Below, piece by piece: positions 24,931 through 37,400 of a stretch of DNA of 64,000 nucleotides. The notes below the pieces were generated by a model that was given only the letters and a program-made list of their open reading frames with translations, had not been told where the DNA came from and did not search any database. Made by a program: the position numbers and the translations under genes. Each line of letters begins with the position of its first letter. The stretch's first letter is position 1. Source of the DNA: Puffinus mauretanicus (taxonomy: Eukaryota; Chordata; Aves; Procellariiformes; Procellariidae); NCBI GenBank assembly GCA_023333565.1, contig JAJKFH010000209.1, forward strand, positions 232,001-296,000. The letters are read 5' to 3'.

Positions 24931-25870
24931 AGAAACACCTTTCCTTTGCACAAGAATGAATGGCAGTTTTTTTCATCATTGTACCACCCCCTGCTTGCCA
25001 CTACATTTAGACTATGAGACATGTCAACTGCCTGTCACAATTACAATAGACACAGCAAACCAGAATTTTACCCAAATCCAAGGGGAACTTCCTGAACAAA
25101 GAGTAAATTTTACTGCACAGATTTTGGAGACCTCCAATTTGTGCAGGCATAATGAATGCAGCCTACAGACAAATAGGTAGTTGTTAATTATCCCAGCAAT
25201 TTCTTTTTTTAATGTGCTAACAACACAGCGTGCTAAGCCTTCGTATCTTACACTGTTACCTGATGATCTCATCACATTTGAAAAGATGGTAATCTGAAGG
25301 AAGGCATTATTATTGCAAGTGTTCATGACAATAAGTTACACTGGAATAGTCCTTATATTTTTTATCATTTAATAACATGTGTCAGAATAAAAACAGATGG
25401 ATTCTACTACACCTTTCGCAGTGGACTGAAGTTGTCTACCTATATAGTACTCCTTTTGGGGTAACTTAATCTTTTTATTTTCTTTGCGCAATTATCCCAA
25501 GGCTTGTGTATACTAATTTAGTGTCATATTACTTATCAGAGCATTTTGTGGATGAATAATAACCACAGGGCAAGACCTATGACCTTAATAAGAACCTCCA
25601 ACGAATTTTAGAGTAATTTGTGCCTTTTGCATAGGGGTCTTTTAGAGCTCTACTGTTCTGAACAGAAACTTGATCCCAGTAAGTCTATTGTATTTAGAAC
25701 ATTGTTTTTGTTCCTTCATATTTAGTGAATAAATATTTGGATGGTCCCGGTATTAAGCACCAATAAACACAATAATTGGATACACCAATTCGTTGTTGTC
25801 AGGTGTTTAAGAAGTTGATTGTGTGGTTTTTTTGTTTTGTTTTGTTTCATTTTCTAAGATGAAACATTTT
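24931..25870. other. Gene-free DNA, nothing recognised
   Basis: Two opposing open frames of 74 and 100 codons overlap at 24956-25326. Neither has an acceptable protein composition, splice site or known motif. No transposon was seen. Confidence 0.5.
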
Positions 25871-26098
25871 GAAAACACAGGCAGGCTTCCTTGCTGCATT
25901 GACTTCACTTTAATGAGATGTGCAGTCATTTCTCTTTTTTTTTCCCCCTATGTAATATTCATTCTTCTATTCATTCTTATATGCATAAAGAAAACAACAT
26001 GGGCAGGTTACTGCATTGACTTCATTCTAACGGGAGACACAGTCATTTTGTTTTCTTCTATAATATTCTTTCTTCTATTATAAAATATATTTGCATAG
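25871..26098. repeat. Diverged tandem duplication of about 110-120 bp
   Basis: Unit A (about 25871-25989) and unit B (about 25990-26098) share GCAGG, CTGCATTGACTTCA, an AGTCATTT block, TAATATTC and TTCTTCTATT in the same order, with substitutions and small gaps. This explains the repeated peptide CIDF...VI in the plus-strand frame here, which is not a gene. Confidence 0.75.
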
Positions 26099-26569
26099 CT
26101 CATTGTGTTGCTCTGTGTTTTCTGAATTCCCCATTCATGTTGCTAAAGAAAAAAAGAATAAAATGTACTCTATTTTCTAACAGAAGGAGGTATAAACTTT
26201 TGTGAAGTCTCACAGTTGTCACCACGTCATTTATAAATACTGTTACAATCCTCTACCTTCCTAAAATTTAAATACAATTCAAAGAACTGGCTTCTATTGA
26301 AAGGATACTATTAGCATATAAATACAACAGAATCATTTTGGAATAGTACACATATCCAGAGTATGACATGGTAAAGAATTTACTCATAATTATAAAACCC
26401 ATGAACTCTATTGAGTGTACAGTACTGGTCTTTGTTGAAACCATGTTACAATTGTGTGAGAAACATGCTTTTGTGTTGATGAAAATAAATTACTTTACCA
26501 TCACTCTACTTTGTTTGTCAACTTAATTATTACACAGTTAAAATATTGCTTTGCATTAGTCAGAACAGA
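26099..26569. other. Gene-free AT-rich DNA, nothing recognised
   Basis: No coding frame of interest, transposon or strong motif was seen. Confidence 0.5.
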
Positions 26570-27010
26570 GTATTTTCCTTTTATATAGTTTCCTTTTCCC
26601 AGGGGTAAATTTTAATGCCCTGAAAGGTCAACAGAGGTCAGGACTTCTTGACTATATCTCAACAGTGCATTTCTGGTCATCAAAAGAAATAAGCCTCTGA
26701 CCACTGGTAGCTGCTGTAGGGGTTTCTTTTATCCTGCACCTGTGACAATTACCCTGTGTTAGTGAAGCTAACAGGAGTCAGGTTGTAGGTTAAGGGTCAG
26801 GGCACTGTCAAGAGGAAGTTATTCTTCAGTCCACTAAATCTGTTATCATTTTCATCTAATGTGACATCCATCTGTCAATCAGGGAATTTAGGCAATTGTC
26901 TTATTCTAAGTGCTGCACTTTATGCCTCAACCAGCTCACATTTTACTGCTTTTCCTATAATTACATTTTTCTACCTCTGAAACCCATCTGCAAAATAAAC
27001 AGGGAAAATC
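26570..27010. other. Candidate enhancer-like conserved block around a DR4 site
   Basis: A less AT-rich, non-repetitive segment carries a perfect DR4 nuclear-receptor element (26625-26640), E-box-like CACCTG (about 26738) and several AATTA/TAATTG cores. Its texture resembles conserved non-coding DNA rather than the plain desert around it. This is inferred from appearance; conservation could not be tested. Confidence 0.3.
26625..26640 (+). promoter_or_regulatory. Perfect DR4 nuclear-receptor response element
   Basis: Two exact AGGTCA half-sites at 26625-26630 and 26635-26640 are separated by the four bases ACAG. A direct repeat of AGGTCA with spacer four is the consensus element for RXR heterodimers with thyroid hormone receptor or LXR. 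From base composition, an exact DR4 is expected well under once in 64 kb. Occupancy and target gene are unknown; no gene is visible in the window. Confidence 0.5.
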
Positions 27011-28054
27011 TTACTCAATCATTTTGAAGATCCAGGCTTTTTATGCTAAAAACTGTTTCACTTACAAAATTGAGTGATTCCTCTGCAAGTTTTATATTCA
27101 TTTAATTTTCATTGTTATGGCTTTTTAACATGTAGAAAGATAATAAAGCTCCTGTAACTACATGGATATCAAAATAAGTTTTCATGTAAAACTGCCAAAT
27201 GCATACCAGTCAAAAGGTATGCCTCATACCCTTTAGATGCTGCACTTCTCAAACACCATGAAAATGGCATGCTACAGTTATGAATGACAAGGGTAAGTTT
27301 TTACAACGGACTTTTGAGGAATTAGAAGCTAGCATACAGTTGAATTGCCTACAAATGAGCAAAGCCTCTGAGTAACTCCATGTATAGCACCACAGAATGA
27401 ATTTCCAAACTCTGATAATTCTAATTCAACACTGCTCTTAAAGATGTGCTTCATTTCAAGCACGTGAACAATGCCAGCCAGTTAGCAAAACACTTATAAA
27501 AATGGGAAGGCATATAAAACCTAGGTGTAAAGGTAAATGTTCTACTGAATATGGGTGAGATTGCTCATATAGTTCACGTTTAATTGCTTTGATGAACAGG
27601 AATCTAAATACTTTGCCAAGCATAAAAATCGTGGTGTGGTTATATGAAGCAGTTGAGTCAATCTAACAGCTTGTTACCACTGAAAAGGATGATCCTGTTC
27701 CCCCTATTTTCTCCCCCTGCCTTCCCACCCCAGATTAGTTTTCTGCTAGGTTAGCAAATTTAATTGCCTCACCAAGTGGTTAGGCAAACATGCAAGCCAG
27801 TGTAGGGACAGTGACAAGAGTATGTGGCTGGAGAGAATGTTATTGGCAAGCCATTACATAGATACTACATAACTGATTTGTAGTTATTATCAACAAAATC
27901 TCCAGAACCTATGCTGCTGTAATTTCACTGATAGCAAAGCTGGTAGATATGAGATGCTCTTACAAATTCTAGAGCAGAACTTATCTCAGTACAGCAGCAA
28001 TCATATTAATAGTAACTGACTTTTAGTATATTTTATTAGGAGTGTTTGAAAGAA
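27011..28054. other. Gene-free DNA, nothing recognised
   Basis: No gene or transposon was recognised. A pyrimidine-rich segment lies at about 27690-27740, next to sequence with several TTAATTG/TTAG cores. Confidence 0.45.
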
Positions 28055-28200
28055 GGCTAGGATCCTTATTCCTATATTACAAACGGGGAAACCGAGGCAC
28101 TGAAAGGGGGGAAAAAACCCACCATGGAAAGTCATTAGCAAAAATAAAAAAGGACTATAGTATCCTTAAACCCATTCCAGGAGTCTGTTCTCTAGGCCAG
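28055..28200 (+). mobile_element. Ancient MIR-type SINE fragment
   Basis: The segment CCTTATT...ATTAC, GGGGAAACCGAGGCACTGAA, AAAGTCATTAGCA and the later AACCCATTCCAGGAGTCTG follows the order of the MIR core and 3' part (CCCATTTTACAG, GAGGAAACTGAGGCAC, the AAGGTCAC block, GAACCCAGGTCTG). MIRs are very old tRNA-derived SINEs present across amniotes and usually decayed in birds. The plus-strand match is clear in the GGAAACYGAGGCACTGA core and weaker at the edges, so the borders are approximate. Confidence 0.6.
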
Positions 28201-30374
28201 AATATTCTTCCTATCAGCTTTGTGGGCTTGTATGTAAATTATTAGTGTCAGATGTTTAATTGCTCCAGAGCAAGTTGGGTTTCTTGCAGCACCCATGAGT
28301 TCTTGCACTCTTCTACTCTTACCAGCATGGTTTCCTGTAGTCCACGCTCTGTGAGCTTTCCATTTCAGGGATTCTCTCAATTACTCAAGCTCTTCCTTTT
28401 TGTAAGATTTACTGTACTTGTTTCCACCTAATTTGTCCAGGCATGAGTTAGATACGTTTCCCTTCCTGCCACACCCCCATCTTTAACTCTTCCTGCTTTC
28501 TGACTGTCATCAAAAACATCATAGGGTTTTCAATTAATTCTGTAAGTGCTTTTTTCCTTTCTTTTTACTTGCCTGTTGTGATACTTGTAAGTTGTCACAT
28601 ACATTCAATTTCATAGCACTTGTTTTTATAAAACCTCGCTTCACCCAGCCATTTAATTCTGTTTCTTGAAGGAGCCAGTTACTGAAGATTCCACTGCAGT
28701 CCCAGAATGGGGACACAAAAAAATTATTCATGCAAGAGAGAAGTTGTGCAAAGCTAGGTGCAGAGAGGTGTAGTTAATTTCAATATCTTGTCCTGACACA
28801 GTGGTCAGACTTTGCTGGGTCATATACCTAGATGTGGAGGTAGAGAAATATTTCCTGTTTCCTCAGTATAGATGTGACTGTGTAAAAATTTCAAGAAAAA
28901 TACTAGTTGTCAAATTACACGTCTGTGTGCATTTATGCTGGCAGAAAGCTTCCTATGCTTCCCTCCACCACCCCCAAGGTACAAATCATCTTTGATCCAA
29001 AAGTGTGTAATCCTGTCTAGTATGACTCTCTGCTCAAGACAGTAAGATCTCAGTAGCTAACCATGGCTGAGCAGCTGGCTTGAGGCTGGTCCACCGCAGT
29101 CCAGTCATCTTCTCATGTCAGAACACTACACATTCTCATAATTACTTACTAGATTGAGTTAACCACACAGCAACAATCTAAACTGTCCCCAGTATTTGAC
29201 ATGCTGATATAGGATTTATGGATGAATAATGGGAGAATTTTGGGTACCATTTTGAGCACGAAAATGTGTATTGTGAAGTTGTAGAAGCATTTTTAAAAAT
29301 AATTACAAGCTGCAGTTTCCATATTTAAGGCCACAGGAAAAAGTAGCCAAAAAATGTCTTATTTCATACTTTGTTAACTGATAGTCATATTCAATGGAAC
29401 ATTTCACAAGAAATAAGTCTAATTTTGCATAAGGCAATTCTGGTAACAACGAGTCATCCCTATCAACACTGTGTTCTGTTTACAGAAAAGTATTTTACAG
29501 TTTTGGTACCTAGCCTGGTACCTCTTAAATGCTACATGTACTACCTAAGTGCAAATAATGTTATAGCTTCTTTGCATCTTTGGATGGTAATAGTTTTCCA
29601 TTAAATTTCAACAAAATCTCAGTATTTGATGTCCCTGAAATACCATTTTGATGTCCTCTCATTCCATTTCTCTTTAGTACTGATGAATAAATTTAAAACC
29701 CCCACCCATTTACGTCTCTTGCTTTGAATCCTTTAGAAATGAGTAAATTCTATAGAGAAACCATTAAGTCAGAGCTGCGTTGAGCAAATCCAATTAGGCA
29801 AATATAATTCAGTTTCCTGTGCTGAGGCAGTAACACAGTCTATATTAAAGAGGGAAACATATGAATAATTTTGGTTTTGTTGGTTTTGATTACCTGTAAT
29901 TTAAGTTGAGTTCAAGTATGTTTGACCTTTCAAATACCAAGGAGAAAGGCCAACAATTAGAAAGGAAGCTTCATGGGTTTCAGTGTCCAAGTTCTGAATA
30001 TTCACAGAAAAAAAAATTAGAATATTTTCAAAATTTAAGTAGGGAAACGATTCCTGTAAAACGAAAGTATGCAATTCACAGTGATCTAGAAACAATGCAT
30101 TCTCCCAGCTTTTCAATATAGAAACTTTCTTGTTCATTCATTCTTGTCAGCCACTGGGGCAAGACAGACTAAAACTAGTTTTCAAAAGTCAGTTATAGAC
30201 AGCTGTAAAATCAAGCTGTTGGTAATATTTCTGATGTTACATTATGGATTATAAAGAAAGACAGAGGGAAATAAAGATTTTTTTGGAAAATATGCAGAAA
30301 CATGATGATATTTTCTATTATTTATTTAAGCAATCTATGGAGGCTGATATTGTAAAATCTTCTGTGTTAGTCTT
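28201..30374. other. Gene-free DNA, nothing recognised
   Basis: Open frames up to 78 codons occur on both strands without known protein content. No clear transposon was seen. Confidence 0.5.
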
Positions 30375-30829
30375 AGGAATAGCACAGAACAAAATAGTTC
30401 AGTTGGAAGGGACCTACAACAAACATCTAGTGTAACTGCCTGACCATTTCGGGGCTTACCAAAAATTAAAGCATATTATTATGGGCATTGTTCAAATGCC
30501 TCTTAAACACCGACAGGCTTGGGCATTGATCACCTCTCTAGGAAGCCTGTTTCAGTGTTTGACCGCCCTCTCGGTAAAGAAATGCTTCCTAATGTCCCAA
30601 ACCTCCCCTGGCACAGCTTTGAAGAATTCCCACACGTCCTGTCACTGGATCCCAGGGAGAAGAGACCAGCACCTCCCTCTCCACTTCCCCTCCTCAGGAA
30701 GCTGTAGAGAGCAATGAGGTTGCCCATCAGCCTCCTTTTCTCCAAACTAGACAGGCCCAAAGTCCTTAGCTGTTCCTCCTAGGACATGCCTTCCGGCCCT
30801 TTCACCAGCTTTGTTGCCCTCCTTTTCAG
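30375..30829 (-). mobile_element. CR1 LINE 3' fragment with remnant of the ORF2 C-terminus
   Basis: The plus strand begins with CAGAAC..., AGTTGGAAGGGACCTACAAC and ends in CACCAGCTTTGTTGCCCTCC, the reverse complement of a CR1 3' end, so the element lies on the minus strand. About 455 bp remain. The minus-strand frame 30530-30760 contains [20 protein letters not shown], then GLFS...SSDRT and a G...KLCQGRFG block. These match in order the C-terminal tail of the CR1 ORF2 protein (endonuclease/reverse transcriptase), here only its last part and decayed. There is no catalytic domain and it cannot move. It is the longest transposon fossil in the window apart from the LTR. Confidence 0.93.
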
Positions 30830-31837
30830 TTTTAAGATGTGAGAATTTAGGTACAACAAAATAACAACAACTTAACTCATATATATAAAAAAAACCATTA
30901 ATCCACTAACACGGGTCTTGTTTCTGTTTGTAATTTCAAAATTACCATGTATTTTCTATGTATTTTGTACATCGCCTTTTAATGGGTCTAAATTTAATAA
31001 AATACTCTGATGTTTGGTAGACTAGTTCAAATGTGTGACTAGTCTTGAAAGAAAAGTTTGCAAGAGTTCATTCAAACTACCTTAACTTTCTGAACCTGGT
31101 AGTTGTTGGCTGCTGAAGCATAATAGCTTATATACACATATATATTCTGTTTGTATATATATAAAGGTGTAAATGAAAAGAAAATCTATGCTAGATCTTA
31201 GTGTCTGTGAAGTCACGAAGATAACTTTGCCAGTGATATTTTAAACTGAGAAAGTGAAAAAGCACGCTACTAATATGAGACCAGTTCAGGAACATAATCA
31301 CGTGCTTAGCTTTGGCACTTTGAGAACTGCATGTAGATCTAATGCTTCCTGTGGCTTGATGGAAAGTTTTCCTGCCTGTTTTCAAGGCCAGAAGAAAAAA
31401 AAAGGTAGAAATATTTATGCATTATGTTTAAAGACCGTATTTTTACTGGCATAGAAGGAATAATTGAAATAGCATTGATTTGGCTTTGTTGTTACCACCT
31501 CACCGCCATCTGACAACAGCTACATAGGCAGCCATTAGGGTCTGCTCATATCTATTGTGTTTGTGTAACTAGGTGGGGAACACCTGGCTACATTTAGTCA
31601 TCAAAAACTTTGGGCCCACTGCATTTCCAAGTAATTGTTAGTTTAACACATTGGCTTTTAAAACTCTGTCTACCATGGATTTACAGAACCTGGTTCCAAG
31701 TTCTGCATTAAAAATAGGTTAAAAAAGAAATAAGGTTTCAATGTATAAATTCTTCGCAGAAGTGGTCTGTGATAATTCTGCCATCGTGCAACAATTGCCC
31801 TCACTTTCTTTGATTTTCTACCTTTAGCTGGTATTTG
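30830..31837. other. Gene-free DNA with TA-rich patches
   Basis: A TA dinucleotide-rich patch lies at about 31130-31165. The segment 31490-31660 is less AT-rich and non-repetitive and could be a short conserved element, but nothing specific is recognised. Confidence 0.4.
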
Positions 31838-31925
31838 GAAGTCCTTTAAGGCAGAGACTGTGCCTTTTTTGTTTATTAATAGTGCATTGCCTAGAGCCAT
31901 TAGGCACTAATAACAAGAATTAAAA
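31838..31925 (+). mobile_element. Old CR1-like LINE or LINE-tailed SINE 3' end
   Basis: GAAGTCCTTTAAGGCAGAGA, CTGTGCCTTTTTT, TGCATTGCCTAGAG and TTAGGCACTAATAACAAG follow in order the well-known reptile/amniote CR1-type tail (CTTTGGGGCAGGGACTGTCTTTTT, GCGCCTAGCACA, CTAGGCACTA, AATACAAATAATAA). Sequence identity is moderate, as expected for an insertion predating birds. Family assignment between a LINE and a SINE sharing the tail is not possible here. Confidence 0.5.
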
Positions 31926-34377
31926 ATGACAATTATCTCTGGCATAAAAAGATAGTATTTATTCTCATAATTTTGATTGGAGAGAGTGAATTTGAAATAA
32001 AATAGAAGGTGTTAGTGTACACTTTAATGACTATCTTCACAACAAATAGTAAGAAGTAGAATTTCTAAGAAGTAAGGCTAAACAGTCAGAAAACAGTAGA
32101 AATTGCACCCAGGCTTTGAAATAGCTGAATCTTCAATGTTTTGTGATTACAGGTTCCCATCAGCCCAGCAGAAAACCATCAAATTAGATGGAAATAGGAT
32201 ATGCTATCATCTGCAAGTAGTCATCTTTTTATTAGCTCTGCAACAACCAATCAGTCACACCACAGTGTGCAACTGTAATGAAATATAGATTCCTTCTTTT
32301 TTTTGTTAGAAGGAAAACCCTTCCATTTTATGAATCTACACAGTCCTTTAGTAAGCAGTAGATGTTGTTGCCAATAGCATTATATTCTTTATTTTTTCAA
32401 GTTTCTTTAGAGTTAATTTAGTGCTGAGAGTACCTGACTGTCAGGTATGTGAGGCCTGGAAACTGAAGTCCTCTATTTATGGTTGCACTATGTGTCTGAT
32501 GTTCCTGTCCTGTTATGATTGTGTGCTAGAGGCAAGATCTAGTAACGTAAGGGTAAGACATATTTTTCCCAATAAAAGTCTCTGTTGAGACTACAAGCAA
32601 TTACAACAGTCATTATCTATTGTAATCATATCTTTTTAATTTTGCAAACACCCAGCCATTAAAAGAGGACTGAAACAAAAAGTACTCATTTTACATATGT
32701 CTGCTAATGGTTGTCCAGGGGTAAAAACCTTGAGGGAAAGGATTTTAAAATTACATGAGAATTAAAGGGTTTCAATTACTTGAAATTTTCATAACTAAGA
32801 AATTAACACCCACTGCAAACAAGAAGGAATGTAGGCTACTCCAACACAGCTTGGGCAGCTTAATTTTAGGAGCTTTAAGTCTCAAGGTGGCTAGGCACCT
32901 GGGTTTCAGAAATCACAAGCAAAGACCTAGACAACCATAAAGCTTATAAGTCCTCTGAGGCTTATTATGACAATTCCTCCTTTTTTGACTTCTGGTGGGA
33001 GGAGAAGTACATCCCATTTCTGTGGCTCAGTAGTCTCCTTGCCAGTATGACTTTTTTAATTTAAGTACAGTAGAAGCATGTTACAACGACTGAAGAGCCC
33101 TCCTGTTAATTTGGAGTGAACATTAAAGCAGCCTAAAACTTCTCTGGTATCCACCAGGTAGGATTCATTTAACTTCCCTTTGACTATGTTCAATGTGCAT
33201 TTTATGCCATTTAGGCTCTTTCTGTAATCAGTAGAGAATAAAATTACTCCAAAAAATAATTCATTCATCTGGCTTAGATCCTGCATGGGGAAAGAATGAA
33301 TTGTTCTCTAGAGATTTGTAGCCCTGCATTCTGTAGAGGGAGAGCTGACAAATTGCTTAGACAGTTTAAAGTTAAGTGAGATGAATCCTGCCCATCACTC
33401 CTGACACATACCCTCAAAAGATAAATTTCAACTCCTTGAACTCAGTAGGATTCAAGCATCTAAATAATTTTTAGAATTTTGTCATTCATCTGAAAATCTA
33501 CTAGCTCTTCATTTGTACGAACAATTGCACTTTTTTATCTCACAAAGGCACTATGAATTTAAATGCAGTAAACACTGTGAAGCGGTCAGTAATCATTGCA
33601 ATTCAGGTCAGATACTTTGGCTATGTTCTTAATCACTGGTATTTGGAACCAATAAAAATAAGGTTATATCTTTTAGTGATTAGTGACTAATAGAAATAAG
33701 TTGGTTTTGGTTGGTGGCTTCATAAATCAAACCTGTGTGCATTTAAAATATTTGATCCCTCTGGGTTCTGAACAACAGAATCAAGGGTACAGCTGTTTTC
33801 ATGCCGTGGTAAGGAGGCTGTATTAACACAGCCTTTCTTTGAATCTTTGTGATTATCTTCTAATGATGACTCTTCCTATGACTCATGAGTGAAAGCATTT
33901 GTGCCTAGATGATAGATATATATTAAACATTTACTTCTAGACAGTGTGCTACTTCTCATTATTAAATCAATGCTCGAAAATGACTTGTGAGTGCACCGGC
34001 AGAAATAATTTCCACCTATACAAAGATGTCACTTAAGAGGAACAGTTCCTACTAAGTCAAAATTTCCTCTGTTGTCCCAGTTGTTTTTGCTGAGGAGTAA
34101 AAGTCAGTGTCATCTTCATCCAAGGAAAATGTGGTTTTGATTGTAACGCTGAAAAGAATACAGAAAATGTGTGTGATAGTCAGGAACTCTTGCTTCTCAG
34201 GAGTCCAGAGACACAAGGTCATTGTTTGGTTGTAAAGTTTTGAGAATTCTTTTTCTCCTCTCCCTGCCATTTTTACTCATCCATTACTTACTATTTTCAA
34301 TGAAAACCCAATACCCCGTCTTCTTAAGAGACACTTAAAATTTGTCTAGGCTGGCCAAGCACTGGAGGACTGGTAGA
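31926..34377. other. Gene-free DNA, nothing recognised
   Basis: No gene or transposon was seen. A consensus AP-1 core TGACTCA lies at 33889-33895, just after an ETS-like TTCCT, a single composite-like site of uncertain meaning. Confidence 0.45.
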
Positions 34378-34452
34378 TAAGGAACTTGAACTTGGGTCTT
34401 CTGTATAACAATTGGGTTGCCTGACATGTAGCCTACCAGCTATTCTCTTTCT
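34378..34452 (+). mobile_element. Possible old tRNA-derived SINE (amniote MIR-like) 3' part
   Basis: GGAACTTGAACTTGGGTCTT followed by CTGACATGTAGCCTACCAGC and TATTCTCTTT resembles the SINE pattern GGATTTGAACCCAGGTCTCC ... CTAACCACTGGGCTA ... TATTCT. Only about 75 bp can be followed and divergence is high, so this is tentative. Confidence 0.4.
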
Positions 34453-37400
34453 TGCTTTTCATAGTCACTTTGCAAAGGTTCTGGTTTGTTCCTAGGGCAC
34501 AACAAGAAAAATAATTGAAATCTTGTAAAATTTCATGGGACAGAAAAAAGATTTTATGGCTAGCTTTAACACTGATTAAATTCAAACCATTAAATATTAA
34601 GGGGTTAGTTTTTCATTCAGTAACCTTCACATAATTGTCACAACGTTATCCTCACATCATCCTTGAAAACACAGTACTTTCTGTAGCCATTTGTAATACG
34701 TTATTTTGATGTGTTGAATCACGATTATTGTTCATTAGGGAAGAGAAATGCTAATTTGAAGTCTGTCTGCTCCTGAGCAACAGTGTCTCTAGGAGACACC
34801 TGCAGAGCCCTTCAAATATTATTCCATAACATGTGCAAGTTTTGTTCCGAATTTAGCTACGCATATACCTTGGGTATTATTTACTGAATGAAGCTCTACA
34901 CTCATTACATCTCATTTGAACTCACATTTACTTAAAAGAGGACCAGTATATTTCCTACACAAAAGGGTATACCTCCATGTTTCAAGCTTTTATAAATTTA
35001 ACTTTAGTTACAAAGGAGAAAATTAAATATAGTTCCAATTTGAAATAAATGGACTATTGTTAGTTTAAAAAAAAATCAATTTATCCTTTCATGTTGTCCC
35101 CCTGTAACTTGGCTGAATCCTTTTTTCTGTACATCCTCTTCATAAGCCTACTGGAATTCCACTGCTACTGCATTTACAGCCATAGCACACTTGCAGAATT
35201 CCGAAAGGTCTATTTTCTTCCATTTAATGTAGCGAAAAGAAATCTTGCCTGAATACAAAACATATCTGTTTTGATTATGCAAACTGTTGTGTGTAATTTT
35301 GCATCTTCTTTTTATATCATCATGTCCATTGAATCCATTTTAAAGGGAAATCATTTTCTAGACTAAAATGTTATACTAAGAGCAGCTCCACTTTTGCTGA
35401 CATGATTATGATTAGGAAATGTAGATCACTGCATATGAATACATTAGAAAAGAATTTTTCTGATCTAAACTCTACAAGAGAACAAAATATACCACAAATA
35501 AATAATCAAGCAGCTTTTATAAGTTTAAAAATAAGTCATGTATTGCAAAGTTTAAAAAAAAAGTAGCTAGTTTGATCTGAAAAATAACATATATAATTTA
35601 CAGCAGAGAGAATCCAGCAACATCATTTTTTAATTGGATAGTAGAAGTGCTAAGGTGACAGGACTGAGAACAGGTAAATCATCTAGGAATAGAAATGCTC
35701 TAAGACAGAGAGCCAGCTGGTGTAGTGCTTCCTTTGTGTCAGTGATCCATGTTGCATTCTGTAATAGGGACTGTTCAGACAGTCTGTTGCACAGCTGTTC
35801 TTCCCTAGAAACAAACAGCCAGGTCTGTTAGTGGTATCACTCTGCAGGTATTATAATGACAGTAGGGTTTTTTGGTTTTGTTTTGGTTTTTTGATTTTCT
35901 TTGAAAGTGGTATTCATCTCATTGAGGAGGAGCAGCTTCACAGGGATATAAATTAGAGTTGCTTTATGTTGCCATCCATGTTGGATTAAGTACTTACAAT
36001 GTGGCTGTAGAAAGAAACTGTGGGGGCTGTCTATTTTTTTTGTATTTTTTTAATGTTGTTGTTATTTTGGTATATAGGAGACATAAAAGTATTATTTTGG
36101 TGATAAATGTTTTCTGATATTGAAAATAATTCGCAAAACACCTGCATCTTCATGACTTTATCTGAGGAGTTTCATTTTCAAAGCCCAAATTTGATTTCTG
36201 CTCCACTTACCGCTGCAGTGGTGCAAAGGAATTCCCAAAAGAGATGTTATAATGCTTTTCAAACTTACCAAGTATATCTAGAAGAATGTACACCTAGGAT
36301 AACTCCATTCTCTGACTTTTCCTATGCATAAGACAGTTCTGGATCATGGATTGCCAGCTTTTAGGGCAGGTTTAGTCCAGCAGTCCAAATCTTTTTCTTT
36401 TTAAGAAAATTGGCAATGTTCTACACTCTAAACACTGTAAAGTTATTTTCCTCCAAAGCATAAAATCAAATCATAAAGGATCATAAATATTTTTAAAGTC
36501 ACAAATGAACTATGTCACACCACTAATTAGCTGATTATTTTAAAAACAAACACAAAATTAATTATGCCTGCTAGTGAGAGATTTTTTTTTTCCCCCCACG
36601 TAGTCCTTATGGAAGGAATCTGGAGAAACAAATTGTGACGATGTTGAATAATGGTATTCTGGGACTGGGTTGACACTGAAGTAGTCATAGCCGTGTGTAA
36701 AATAAAGCTTAAAATGATACCAAGATTTTGGCCTATGCTGGGGATGAAACAGGAATTGTTGAGTTGAAATACAGGTGACAGGGGTGATACTGGGTTTAAA
36801 ATGCTCTGGAGGCAGAAATGTCTGAGATGTTATTAGGATTGAAAGGAGTTATGGAGTAGTAGACATTAGGGATGCTATTCCCAGCAGTGACTACTAGGGT
36901 TTATCCACAATTCAGCAAAGTTTCTGTTTACTATAACGTTTTTTCCTTGGCTTGCCTGTCATTAGTGCAGGCTGGGCAACTTCGCTGCCTTCCTTTTGTC
37001 TCACTGCTTCTGGGCAAAAGAAGCTGCAAAGTGATCGTGTGGCCTCGATGCCAGACTTGTGTCAGAGGCACCACTAAGTGCAGGCCACTGCCTCTTTTAT
37101 TCATTGCTCAGTAAGGGAGGAAATATAGTTGCCACAATCTAATCCATCTCAATTGGAGGTGTTACAACAAAGGGGAAGAGTTGCCAGTACAAGCTGACCA
37201 GGATCAACTGTATGTTGTTACCCCAGCAGGTATGTCCACCTTATTGAATATCATTTTTGAGTGCTAGAATTTATATCACAATACAGACTGGTGTCTGGAT
37301 CCAAATTCTGGGACTCAGCACTATGCAGGCAGGAAACAATTTCTTAGGAGAAATACCAGATCCAGCATATTTGCAACGCAGCTGCAAAACTTTCCTCTCA

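Noticed and set aside
25823..26083. Hydrophobic plus-strand frame resembling a membrane protein with an internal repeat
   Set aside because: The hydrophobicity comes from T-rich DNA and the repeat from the 115-bp tandem duplication.
37065..37090. CTCF-like CCACTAAGTGCAGG
   Set aside because: Key G positions of the CTCF core are missing.
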